A stretch of DNA of 18,718 nucleotides from Flavobacteriales bacterium (lineage in GTDB: Bacteria; Bacteroidota; Bacteroidia; Flavobacteriales; BACL11): the NCBI GenBank assembly GCA_002697505.1, contig NZWA01000048.1, forward strand, positions 1-18,718. Reading direction: 5' to 3'. The position numbers and the translations under genes were made by a program. How positions within the stretch are numbered: the stretch's first letter is position 1; every line of letters starts with the position of its first letter. Positions 1 through 7,527 of the stretch are shown here, in pieces. A model generated the notes under the pieces. It searched no databases, was not told the origin of the DNA, and saw only the letters and a list, made by a program, of their open reading frames with translations.

Positions 1-761
1 CAAGTGGGCAAACAATTACAGTAGGTTTACCAAATGACGTGACAATCGGAAACGATTTAACAGTCACAAATGACTTAACAGTTTCAGGTGTCTTAAACTC
101 AGATGACATCACTGCATCTACAATGACTGCAAGTGGTAATGTTGTTGTATCAGGAAACTTAACAGTTAACGGAACGACTACAACTGTAAACTCAACAACT
201 ACATCAGTAGCTGACCCAGTTTTTGAAATTGGTGATGATAGTTCAGACGACAACCTAGACAGAGGTATCAAATTTAAGTATAACTCAGGTGGTGCTAAGA
301 TTGGTTTCTTTGGTATGGACGATTCAGATGCTAAATTTAAGTTTATTGCAGATGCAACAGACACAAGTTCAGTATTCTCAGGTTCATTAGGTAACGTTGC
401 ATTTGGTGGAGTTGAAGCAACTTCAATTACTTCAACAGGTGGAATCACAGCAACTACAGGTACATTCTCAGGTGCAATATCAGGCACTAGTTTAGCATTA
501 TCAAGTTCAATCACATCATATGATGGCTCTGCACCAACTAATGGTCAGATTCTAATGGGACATACTTCAAATGGAGATATGCAATTAGGAACAATCACTG
601 CAGGTGAAGGTATTGACGTAACTAATGGTGCTGGTAGTATAACAATTGCTGGTGAAGACGCAACAACTTCAAATAAAGGTATCGCATCATTCTCAAGTGA
701 TAATTTTACTGTATCAAGTGGTGCTGTAACTATTACCGCAATAGACGGTGGGACATTTTAA
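1..761 (+). CDS. Phage tail-fibre-like structural protein, 3' part (5' truncated by window edge)
   Basis: The reading frame is open from the first bases (frame starting at base 3) to a TAA at 759-761, so the gene begins upstream of the window. The in-frame GTG at 39 is internal: the preceding codons read SGQTITVGLPNDV, which continues the fibre-type pattern. The protein is Thr/Ser/Gly/Asn-rich, has no cysteine, and is made of short beta-strand modules: a GNLTVNGTTTT segment followed by a domain with EIGDD, DRGIKFKY and KIGFFGMDD, then an AGEGIDV...SNKGIASF module. Both kinds of module recur in the fibre gene at 2421. Such modules are typical of virion fibre proteins of marine T4-like phages. 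The role is presumably a distal tail fibre or other virion appendage; the exact appendage cannot be told. No terminator is visible in the 20-base gap to the next gene. Confidence 0.8.
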   Translation, partial: SGQTITVGLPNDVTIGNDLTVTNDLTVSGVLNSDDITASTMTASGNVVVSGNLTVNGTTTTVNSTTTSVADPVFEIGDDSSDDNLDRGIKFKYNSGGAKIGFFGMDDSDAKFKFIADATDTSSVFSGSLGNVAFGGVEATSITSTGGITATTGTFSGAISGTSLALSSSITSYDGSAPTNGQILMGHTSNGDMQLGTITAGEGIDVTNGAGSITIAGEDATTSNKGIASFSSDNFTVSSGAVTITAIDGGTF

Positions 762-781
762 TTATTAGAATAGGGTAATAC

Positions 782-1918
782 ATGGCAACAGTCATAACGT
801 TCAAGAAGTCATCGACTCAGAACGCTGTTCCAACTACCTCAGATATCACTCTAGGTGAGTTGGCGGTAAATACCTATCACGGTAGGTTTTACACTGAGAA
901 GAATGACGGTTCAGCTGCCATTGTAGAAGTAGGGTCTAATCCTGCATCATTCACTATTAATGACGCAATCACATTCCCCACTTCTGACGGCACATCTGAC
1001 CAAGTAATAGTCACCGATGGTTCGGGGACTTTGTCGTGGGCAGACCAAAGCGGTGGTGGAAGTTATGGAACTGGAAATACTTTTACCTTTACTCTATCGG
1101 GAACTACAACTACCATATCAGGAAATGACGATGATGGGCAAGCATTGTCATATGAAATTGGTAAAGAAGCAGTATATCTAAATGGTGTATTACTACAAGA
1201 CGGTGGTGTTGACTACGCAACAACAAGTTCCTCAGTTATCACTCTTCAAGCAAATGGAGAAAGTGGTGACGTAGTATGTATTAAAACACCTAAGAATCCA
1301 GTCGCATTAGAAACTTCTAGTTCAGCACTGACAACTACTAACGCAGACCAAACTATTTTATCGGTTGCGTCTGCTGGTGCGAAAGCAACTAAGGTATCAT
1401 TAACTGCAGTTCATTCAACAGGTTCACATTCATGTGAAATAGTAATGGGTAATGACGGTAGTAACGCATTCTTTTCACAATTTGGTGACGTAACAACTAC
1501 AGGTGCATTCTTATATACTGTTAGCACAACTATGTCTAGTGGTAACCAACTATTAAGAGTTACTCCTGCAAATACAAATACCACTTTCTTTTTAACATAC
1601 TCAAGACTTCCTGCTACCAAAGACGGTGAACTAACAACAACTACAACTTCTGAACAGACTCTTGATTCACAATCAACTGCATACGAAGGATTGAAATATT
1701 CATTACTTGCAGTTCATTCAAGTGGAACACATGCGTGTGAGGTTGTAGTAGGTACAGACGGAAGTAATGCATTCTATTCTCAATATGGTGATGTTATAAC
1801 TGCAAGTTCTTTATTCTCTCTAAATACATCAGTTAGTTCAGGAAATACTAATCTATTGGTAACTCCTGCTAACACTAATACCACGTTCTATTGGGACGTA
1901 ACTAAGAGAGGAGAGTAA
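782..1918 (+). CDS. Virion structural protein with Mtd-like N-terminus and two tandem beta-repeat domains
   Basis: Protein of 378 residues. Residues about 3-45 (TFKKSSTQNAVPTTSDITLGELAVNTYHGRFYTEK region) resemble the short N-terminal segment of major-tropism-determinant and other phage fibre proteins, where LGELAVN is typical. Residues about 90-170 hold a beta domain with YLNGVLLQDGGVDY at 132-145. Residues about 181-279 and 281-378 are two copies of a domain of about 98 residues, each with the pattern AVHS(T/S)G(S/T)H(S/A)CE(I/V)V, DGSNAF(F/Y)SQ(F/Y)GDV and VTPANTNTTF. The start ATG has only a weak upstream AGGG at 772-775. The stop TAA overlaps the next ATG by one base (TAATG), so translation of the two genes is probably coupled. 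The likely role is a fibre or baseplate-attached virion protein; the function is inferred from composition and context, not from a named enzyme family. Confidence 0.75.
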   Translation: MATVITFKKSSTQNAVPTTSDITLGELAVNTYHGRFYTEKNDGSAAIVEVGSNPASFTINDAITFPTSDGTSDQVIVTDGSGTLSWADQSGGGSYGTGNTFTFTLSGTTTTISGNDDDGQALSYEIGKEAVYLNGVLLQDGGVDYATTSSSVITLQANGESGDVVCIKTPKNPVALETSSSALTTTNADQTILSVASAGAKATKVSLTAVHSTGSHSCEIVMGNDGSNAFFSQFGDVTTTGAFLYTVSTTMSSGNQLLRVTPANTNTTFFLTYSRLPATKDGELTTTTTSEQTLDSQSTAYEGLKYSLLAVHSSGTHACEVVVGTDGSNAFYSQYGDVITASSLFSLNTSVSSGNTNLLVTPANTNTTFYWDVTKRGE

Positions 1919-2331
1919 TGCCTAGGTCATTAGCATTTAAACTTGCAGAAATTTCTAGACACATCTATTATGATAGTGCTAATGACGATATTGTTGTAAG
2001 TAAAGAATTAGTTTCTTCAAGAAGAAAATCAGGTTCTACAACTACAACTGCGACAACTCAAGTCGCATTGGATACATTTGCTCACGCAACATATACTACT
2101 GCGAGATACATTGTTTCTGTAACTCAAGGTTCAGATTACCATTCTACAGAAATTGTTATTTCTCATGACGGTTCGACTGCAGATATTCTTGAATACGGTA
2201 TTCTCAAATCGGGTAGTGATTTAGCAACATTTGCAGCTGATATTAGTGGTGCAAACGCAAGATTACTCATAACTCCTGCCTCTACAAGTTCAACAGTCTT
2301 TAAATTCGACAGACAATTAGTAGAATCTTAA
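1918..2331 (+). CDS. Small virion structural protein with one beta-repeat domain
   Basis: Protein of 137 residues. It starts at the ATG overlapping the previous stop by one base, behind a good ribosome-binding site AGGAG at 1909-1913. After an N-terminal helix-like stretch (SLAFKLAEISRHIYYD), residues about 35-135 form a single copy of the domain found twice in the preceding gene: TTATTQVALDTF, then SVTQGSDYHSTEIVISHDGS, EYGILKSG and LLITPASTSSTVFKF align with the same positions of the upstream repeats. Similar small proteins occur beside fibre genes of T4-like cyanophages as far as I recall. It probably packs with, or caps, the larger protein encoded upstream. The precise function is unknown. 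Confidence 0.7.
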   Translation: MPRSLAFKLAEISRHIYYDSANDDIVVSKELVSSRRKSGSTTTTATTQVALDTFAHATYTTARYIVSVTQGSDYHSTEIVISHDGSTADILEYGILKSGSDLATFAADISGANARLLITPASTSSTVFKFDRQLVES

Positions 2332-2338
2332 TCCTAAA

Positions 2339-2411
2339 CTCCGTTTAGTTATAAATAACAGTAGACATTTTTAATAATGCTGTGAACTGGGATAGTGAAC
2401 AGTAAACGGAG
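2339..2411 (+). promoter_or_regulatory. Inverted repeat that would sequester the ribosome-binding site of the fibre gene
   Basis: CTCCGTTTA at 2339-2347 is the exact reverse complement of TAAACGGAG at 2403-2411. The right arm contains the GGAG of the Shine-Dalgarno sequence GGAGG (2408-2412) for the GTG start at 2421. The late promoter TATAAATA lies inside the 55-base loop. Read-through mRNA would carry both arms and could hide the ribosome-binding site; mRNA started at the late promoter lacks the left arm. The same logic is established for several T4 genes, such as e and soc. Confidence 0.55.
2350..2357 (+). promoter_or_regulatory. T4-type late promoter TATAAATA
   Basis: An exact match to the T4 late promoter -10 element recognised by the gp55/gp33/sliding-clamp system. 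It lies in the 89-base gap before the large fibre gene. Expected initiation is a few bases downstream, near 2363, within the loop of the inverted repeat 2339-2347/2403-2411. Confidence 0.75.
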
Positions 2412-2420
2412 GCGAACAGC

Positions 2421-4784
2421 GTGGCTGCAAAGAATTTTCATGTAAAAAACGGACTGAGTATCGGTACAACCGAAGTTATCAACAGCTCAGGTCTTATACA
2501 ATCAGCCGCACTAGGAAGTGATTTTAACGAAAAAGTTGACGATAGAGTCAACGCATTAATCGTTGCAGGAACAGGTATTTCTACCTCATATGATGATAGT
2601 GCAGGCACATTAACAATCAACGGACAAGTCGGGGATATCACGGGCGTAACTGCTGGAGCAGGTCTATCAGGTGGTGGAACTTCGGGTGACATTTCAGTCG
2701 CAGTTTCAGTTGACGATAGTTCAATCGAAATAGATTCAGATTCACTTCAAGTAAAAGCAAGTGGTATCACAAATGCTATGTTAGCAGGTTCTATTGCAAA
2801 CGATAAACTTGCAGGTTCTATCGCTAATGCAAAACTTGCTAACTCAACAATTACAGTTACAGACGGAAGTAATTCAACCGATACTGCACTTGGAGGCACA
2901 ATTACTTTTTCTGCAGGAGAAGGTATTGATGTAGCAGAAAGTTCGGGCACAATCACAGTTTCAGCAGAAGATGCAACAGATAGTAATAAAGGTGTTGCAA
3001 GTTTTGATGCAACAGACTTTACTGTATCTTCTGGCGATGTGACAGTAAACGCAGAAAGAATTCAAGATATCGTTGGTGCAATGGTAACAGGAAATACTGA
3101 AAGTGGTATTACAGTTACATACGAAGACAGTGACGGTACTTTAGACTTCTCTACTACACTTGGTGGTCTCGCTGGTACTTCTGATAACATTACAGAAGGC
3201 TCAACAAACCTATTCTATACAGATGAAAGAGTTGATGACAGAGTTTCAAACTTATTGACTGCTGGTACAGGTATCACATTATCATATGATGATGCAGGTA
3301 ATGCCTTAACAATTTCAGGTTCTGCTCAATATGGTGATTCAGATGTTCTATCATACTTAAGTGGTGGAACTTATGCTGGTCATATTATACCATCAACTGA
3401 TGTTACCTATGACTTAGGTTCAAGTTCAAAAAGATGGAGAGATGTATATCTATCAGGTTCAACTGTAGATATAGGTGGAACAAAAATTACAAAAACTAGT
3501 GATGGTGATGTAGAAATTTTAGATGGTTCAGATAACAGAAAGAAACTTATTGTTGACGAAATCGAACTTGGTTCTGGCAACGATGTTATGGTTCTATCTA
3601 GAGACAGTAATGGTAAATTAAAGAAAACAGCTAAAAACAGAAGTAATAACACTACTTCAACTGGTGCAGAGGATTTATCTGGCAATGATACAGATGATTT
3701 ATCAGAAGGCTCAACAAACTTGTATTATACTGATACAAGAGCGAGAGCTGCTATCTCAGGTGGAACTGGTGTAACTGTATCTAGTGGTGAGATTGCTATT
3801 GGACAGGCAGTTGCAACAAGTTCAAATGTTACATTTGCAGATGTAGCTGCAACAGGTAATGTAACTATTACAGGTAACCTAGATGTAAATGGAACAACTA
3901 CAACTTTAGATACTACAAACTCAACAATAGCAGATAGATTGATTGAGTTAGGAACAGGAACAACAGGAACCCCAGCAAATGATATGGGTATTGTTCTCGA
4001 AAGAGGAGACTCAGACAACGCATTTATTGGTTGGGACGAAAGTGCAGACAAGTTCTTAATGGGAACAGGTTCATTTACAGGTGCAAGTACAGGTAATTTA
4101 ACAGTTACTACAGGAACACTTGTAGCAAACTTAGAAGGAAATGTAACAGGTGCGGTAACAGGTAATGCAAGTACAGCAACAGCACTTGCAACCGCAAGAA
4201 ATATCGGTGGTGTTTCATTTGACGGTACTGCAAACATAAACTTGCCAGGCGTAAACACTGCAGGTAACCAAGACACTACAGGAAATGCCGCTACAGCAAC
4301 TGCATTAGAAACTGCGAGAACTATACATGGTGTATCGTTTGACGGTTCAGCTAATATTGACTTAACCGAAGTTGTACAAGATACAGTTGGAGCTATGTTC
4401 TCAAGTAATACTGAAACAGGTATTACAGCTACATACGAAGACGGAGACGGTACAATTGATTTAGTAGTTGGAACACTTAACCAAGATACAACTGGTAATG
4501 CCGCTACAGCGACTGTATTAGAAACTGCAAGAACAATCAACGGAGTATCTTTTAACGGAAGTGCAAACATAACAACCTTGACTGCAGGAACAGGTGTTTC
4601 TGTATCAGGAACCGAAGTTGCAATCGGACAAGCAGTTGCTACAAATAGTAATGTAACATTTAATCAGATACATACCGACTACGCAAACAATAGTGGTCAA
4701 GTTGTGAGGAACATATACCAAAATACTTCTGCACCTACGAGTTCAGACGGACAGGTTGGTGACTTATGGATTTTATACTCTTAA
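2421..4784 (+). CDS. Large modular tail-fibre-like protein
   Basis: Protein of 787 residues, starting at GTG with a strong GGAGG at 2408-2412, spacing 8. It is almost entirely short repeats. Four copies of a motif of the type (D/G)xVxxL/M...GTGI/SGI..xYxD..GTL occur near residues 40-68, 215-243, 262-300 and 650-685. EGSTNL(F/Y)YTD occurs near residues 259 and 429. A GNLDVNGTTTTLDTT module begins near 485. Three copies of GNA(S/A)TAT(A/V)L(A/E)TAR(N/T)I.GVSF(D/N)G start near residues 581, 621 and 692; this last repeat matches the phage tail-fibre repeat family (Phage_fiber_2 type). The C-terminus, SSDGQVGDLWILYS, is typical of the end of fibre proteins of marine T4-like phages. It has no cysteine or obvious enzymatic motif. 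The likely role is a trimeric long or short tail fibre in host recognition. It has its own late promoter and probably heads a transcription unit with the following adhesin. Confidence 0.8.
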   Translation: MAAKNFHVKNGLSIGTTEVINSSGLIQSAALGSDFNEKVDDRVNALIVAGTGISTSYDDSAGTLTINGQVGDITGVTAGAGLSGGGTSGDISVAVSVDDSSIEIDSDSLQVKASGITNAMLAGSIANDKLAGSIANAKLANSTITVTDGSNSTDTALGGTITFSAGEGIDVAESSGTITVSAEDATDSNKGVASFDATDFTVSSGDVTVNAERIQDIVGAMVTGNTESGITVTYEDSDGTLDFSTTLGGLAGTSDNITEGSTNLFYTDERVDDRVSNLLTAGTGITLSYDDAGNALTISGSAQYGDSDVLSYLSGGTYAGHIIPSTDVTYDLGSSSKRWRDVYLSGSTVDIGGTKITKTSDGDVEILDGSDNRKKLIVDEIELGSGNDVMVLSRDSNGKLKKTAKNRSNNTTSTGAEDLSGNDTDDLSEGSTNLYYTDTRARAAISGGTGVTVSSGEIAIGQAVATSSNVTFADVAATGNVTITGNLDVNGTTTTLDTTNSTIADRLIELGTGTTGTPANDMGIVLERGDSDNAFIGWDESADKFLMGTGSFTGASTGNLTVTTGTLVANLEGNVTGAVTGNASTATALATARNIGGVSFDGTANINLPGVNTAGNQDTTGNAATATALETARTIHGVSFDGSANIDLTEVVQDTVGAMFSSNTETGITATYEDGDGTIDLVVGTLNQDTTGNAATATVLETARTINGVSFNGSANITTLTAGTGVSVSGTEVAIGQAVATNSNVTFNQIHTDYANNSGQVVRNIYQNTSAPTSSDGQVGDLWILYS

Positions 4785-4810
4785 TAGTTAGGGTAACGGG
4801 ATAATATAAT

Positions 4811-5947
4811 ATGGCGTCAGGTTCGCAAAAGGTTAAAACACCTACAGGTTGGAACGCAACCCAAGGAGCATGGGTAAAAACTCCTGATGGGTGGCGTGCT
4901 GTCGAACAAATTTATATAAAGACTCCTGATGGGTGGAATAACGCCAGTGGTCAGGCAGATACACAACAACCTGCAACAAGACCTGCAACTGGTAGACTTC
5001 AAGCACAAAGGCCTGCAACTGGTCAATTACAGGCACAAAGACCTGCAATTGGTCAATTACAGGCACAAAGACCTGCTATAGGACAACAACCAAACACTTA
5101 TCAAGCGCAAGGAAGATATCCATATCCTGCGAACTCACAGAGTCCGTTTAGTTATCAAGCAAGATATCCATTTACGTATCCTGCAAATAGTCAAACGTCA
5201 TTTAATTATCAGGCAAGGTATCCATTTACATACCCTGCTAACGGTCAACAAGCTTTTAACTATCAAGCAAGGTATCCGTTTATACAAAGCTATAATGCCC
5301 CGTTTACCTATCAAGCGAGGTATCCGTTCATACAACCGTTTACTTATCAGGTGCCCTTCACATATCAAGCGAGATATCCGTTTATTGGTAGAACGCCAGG
5401 CGGACAGATTCCTTTTATCGTTTTCAAAGGTGGGCCACCAGCAAGATTTAGTAACCAAGTTACTACCAACGTGCGTGGTAGATATCCTGCTAACGCAACA
5501 TATCCTGCTAACGCAAATACAAATGCACGTGGTAGATATCCTGCTAACGCAACGTATCCTGCTAATAGAAATGCTAGAGGAAGATATCCTGCGATTGGAA
5601 GAAGCCCATTTACTTATCAGAATAACGCAAGAGGAAGATATCCTGCTATAGGACAACAGCCAGGCACATATCAGAATAACGCAAGAGGAAGATATCCTGC
5701 TATAGGACAACAGCCAGGCACATATCAGGCACAGGGAAGATATCCGTATCCTGCTAACGCACAGACACCATATCCGTTCCAGCAGAACTATCAAAATCCG
5801 TATCCATACCAACAGAACTATCAGAACCCGTATCCGTTCCAGCAGAACTATCAGAACCCGTATCCGTTCCAGCAGAACTATCAGAATCCAGTGCAACGTT
5901 GGGATGGTGTGTTACAACAACAGTGGCCTGCAACACCTATTTCGTAA
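4811..5947 (+). CDS. Tyr/Pro/Arg/Gln/Asn-rich repetitive protein, probable fibre-tip adhesin
   Basis: Protein of 378 residues with an extreme composition. Residues 9-42 hold three KTP(T/D)GW motifs with a 14-residue period (W14, W28, W42), the only part that looks like a folded attachment domain; repeats of this kind occur in fibre-end proteins of marine T4-like phages. From residue 58 the chain is repeat after repeat: PA(T/I)G(R/Q)LQAQR (10 residues), YQARYPF with TYPAN linkers, ARGRYPA(N/I) units, two identical 18-residue units, and four 10-residue PYP(F/Y)QQNYQN units at residues 320-359. About twelve RYP tripeptides occur. Acidic residues are nearly absent, so the chain is strongly basic; it has no cysteine, signal peptide or membrane segment. 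It ends QRWDGVLQQQWPATPIS. It follows the large fibre gene after 26 bases, with ACGGGA at 4796-4801 as the likely ribosome-binding site. An adhesin role is inferred; I do not recognise a characterised homologue. Confidence 0.7.
   Translation: MASGSQKVKTPTGWNATQGAWVKTPDGWRAVEQIYIKTPDGWNNASGQADTQQPATRPATGRLQAQRPATGQLQAQRPAIGQLQAQRPAIGQQPNTYQAQGRYPYPANSQSPFSYQARYPFTYPANSQTSFNYQARYPFTYPANGQQAFNYQARYPFIQSYNAPFTYQARYPFIQPFTYQVPFTYQARYPFIGRTPGGQIPFIVFKGGPPARFSNQVTTNVRGRYPANATYPANANTNARGRYPANATYPANRNARGRYPAIGRSPFTYQNNARGRYPAIGQQPGTYQNNARGRYPAIGQQPGTYQAQGRYPYPANAQTPYPFQQNYQNPYPYQQNYQNPYPFQQNYQNPYPFQQNYQNPVQRWDGVLQQQWPATPIS
4982..5071 (+). repeat. Three 30-bp tandem repeats in the adhesin gene
   Basis: Units begin with CCTGCAA at 4982, 5012 and 5042 and encode PATGRLQAQR, PATGQLQAQR and PAIGQLQAQR. 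The second and third units differ by one base. A diverged fourth unit follows at 5072. Confidence 0.85.
5615..5722 (+). repeat. Perfect 54-bp tandem duplication in the adhesin gene
   Basis: Bases 5615-5668 and 5669-5722 are identical over 54 bases by my reading. Each encodes an 18-residue unit running YQNNARGRYPAIGQQPGT. Full identity, including third codon positions, points to a very recent duplication. Confidence 0.9.
5768..5887 (+). repeat. Four 30-bp tandem repeats in the adhesin gene
   Basis: Units at 5768, 5798, 5828 and 5858 encode PYP(F/Y)QQNYQN. The third and fourth units differ only at the last base (AAC versus AAT). The array stays in frame with a 10-residue period. Confidence 0.9.
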
Positions 5948-5950
5948 CAC

Positions 5951-5974
5951 ACTAAATATACTCACATAAGTGAG
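5951..5974 (+). promoter_or_regulatory. Degenerate late-promoter-like element followed by a small hairpin
   Basis: ACTAAATA at 5951-5958 matches 6 of 8 positions of the T4 late motif. It is followed by CTCAC (5961-5965), loop ATAA, and GTGAG (5970-5974), then an A and five T. The right arm holds the only GAG available as a Shine-Dalgarno-like element for the ATG at 5984. The hairpin could sequester that start in read-through mRNA, or act as a weak terminator after the adhesin gene; a 5-bp stem is short for a terminator. Confidence 0.3.
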
Positions 5975-5983
5975 ATTTTTATT

Positions 5984-7510
5984 ATGACAGAAATTGACCA
6001 TTTAATTGATTTTATTCCATACCGTTTAGACTGGACGCAAGAAAACGCCCGTGGCCAAATCTTTTACAAAAGTGGACACCACATAGGTAACATTCCTGTA
6101 AATGAAGACGGTTCAATCGACACAGAGTCAGATGCGTATCAAGTTGTAAAGTATCTTGTAGAAAATGTATATGTTCCTAATGTAAAATTAGTGACGTGGG
6201 GTGATATCAAAAAAGGCGACTTCATACCTTTAGAAAATTTTGGATTAGATTATCAAGCGTCTAGTTATTTAAAACAGATTCCTAATTTTTATACTTTCGG
6301 TGCTAGTATGAAAAGAGTAAACACTGCGACAGAAGAAGTTATTGGTGGGAATGAACACGAAAGAGACGATATTGGTTCAAGTTTTTATCATGGAAGTAAA
6401 GGTCATTGGTTACTACACGACATTCAAAAAAATGGTTTGAACCAACCAATAACTATTGTATTACAAAGAAGTGATAGAAGAGATAAAGTGGTATACAGTC
6501 CACACATACACCCAGGCTCAGTACGACAAGGTGTATTCGGTATGACAGATAATGAAGATATGACTTGTATTGTTTGGGACGCATACAATGCTTTTGATTG
6601 GATAGAACCTTTAAGTATTGATGATTGGTTGAAATGTTTTACTACACCACAGTTTGATAATATGAGACCAACACAATTACATGTATCCTATAATTATACT
6701 TCAATTGAAGTACAGTGTTCAGGCGAATGGAATAATGGGAAATCAGAACCTGATAGGCAGTGGAGAGAAAAGGTAAGAGATTTTTCTAAAAAGGTATCAG
6801 AAAAATTTAACGGGAAACCTTTGAACATATATCTTGGATATGATTCACGCCATGAAGATATAGCAGATGTGCAAATACAATCAATTAGAGAGGCATGTCA
6901 AAGACATGTAAGAGAGGAAAATTGTAGATTTGAACCTGAGATAAAACTACTTGACGTATCAAAGATTCCCGAATATACTAGGGAATACGCAAATCAATCG
7001 ACAGAATTTACTTACAGCAGATTCCTAATTCCATACTTAGAAAATTATGAAGGGTTTAGTATATTCATAGACAATGATTTTGTATGGCAAAAACCCTTTT
7101 GGGAAATGTTTTATTTTCTACACCCCGACAATGCAGTAGCATGTGTTCAATATGAATACGAACTAGAAAAAATGTCTACGACTAAAATGGGTGGTGAAAA
7201 GAATGTTATGTATCCTAAAAAGTTATGGTCTAGTTTTATGGTGTTTAATAATGCTCATGAAGACTGTAAAAAATTAACACCCGAAGTTGTGAATACTGCG
7301 AGTGGTCAATACTTACACCAGTTTGAATGGACTGATAAGATTGATAGAATCCCTGACAAATATGTCTTTACAGAAGGCATGTCAGACGAAAATAAACGAT
7401 ACCATGCGGTGCATTATACAAGAGGTGGCCCATGGATAAAAGATATGGACTGTAGTGACATATCACAATTAGACTTATATAGAAAGTATAAAAATATGCT
7501 CAATAAATAA
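5984..7510 (+). CDS. GT8-like glycosyltransferase with ParB-like N-terminal segment
   Basis: Protein of 508 residues. The C-terminal part, residues about 280-500, looks like a GT-A-fold glycosyltransferase of family GT8 type: it opens with LNIYLGYDSRHED, has TYSRFLIPYL before FIDNDFVW, whose D363-N364-D365 is the DxD metal and nucleotide-sugar site, an acceptor-side segment with MGGEKNVMYP, and H477-Y-T-R-G-G-P-W484, similar to the closing HxxGxxKPW of GT8. The middle segment, residues about 140-205, resembles ParB/sulfiredoxin-like domains: HWLLHDIQKNGLNQPITI, then HPGSVR at 176-181. Residues 1-120 are not recognised. The enzyme would transfer a sugar from a nucleotide sugar to an unknown acceptor. 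It lies 36 bases behind the adhesin gene and heads the accessory cassette, so virion protein, host glycan or another phage product are all possible substrates. GT assignment is fairly firm; the ParB-like part is tentative. Confidence 0.7.
   Translation: MTEIDHLIDFIPYRLDWTQENARGQIFYKSGHHIGNIPVNEDGSIDTESDAYQVVKYLVENVYVPNVKLVTWGDIKKGDFIPLENFGLDYQASSYLKQIPNFYTFGASMKRVNTATEEVIGGNEHERDDIGSSFYHGSKGHWLLHDIQKNGLNQPITIVLQRSDRRDKVVYSPHIHPGSVRQGVFGMTDNEDMTCIVWDAYNAFDWIEPLSIDDWLKCFTTPQFDNMRPTQLHVSYNYTSIEVQCSGEWNNGKSEPDRQWREKVRDFSKKVSEKFNGKPLNIYLGYDSRHEDIADVQIQSIREACQRHVREENCRFEPEIKLLDVSKIPEYTREYANQSTEFTYSRFLIPYLENYEGFSIFIDNDFVWQKPFWEMFYFLHPDNAVACVQYEYELEKMSTTKMGGEKNVMYPKKLWSSFMVFNNAHEDCKKLTPEVVNTASGQYLHQFEWTDKIDRIPDKYVFTEGMSDENKRYHAVHYTRGGPWIKDMDCSDISQLDLYRKYKNMLNK
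7502..7509 (+). promoter_or_regulatory. Late-promoter-like AATAAATA
   Basis: Matches 7 of 8 positions of the T4 late element. It overlaps the last codons and stop of the glycosyltransferase gene and lies 18 bases before the next ATG. An Asn-Lys-stop ending produces the same bases by chance, so this is uncertain. Confidence 0.35.
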
Positions 7511-7527
7511 AGTAGAGGTAATATATT

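Noticed and set aside
39..41. GTG as a start of the first gene
   Set aside because: The frame is open upstream to the window edge and the upstream residues continue the fibre pattern, so the GTG is an internal Val codon.
782..1918. Diversity-generating retroelement target, suggested by the Mtd-like N-terminus
   Set aside because: No reverse transcriptase, template repeat or C-type-lectin variable region is visible.
3725..4570. Long antisense open frame (281 codons) in the fibre gene
   Set aside because: It is a shadow: the + strand repeats of Thr/Ala/Gly codons rarely produce stops in the opposite frame, there is no ribosome-binding site, and the + frame has clear fibre repeats.
4982..5887. 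CRISPR-like array
   Set aside because: Repeats are in-frame coding units with a multiple-of-three period, with no unique spacers and no cas genes.
5198..5896. Long antisense open frame (232 codons) in the repeat adhesin gene
   Set aside because: It is an effect of the repeated codons; the translation is an Ile/Ser/Arg/Leu/Cys-rich repeat with no recognisable domain or start signal, and it cuts across the sense gene.
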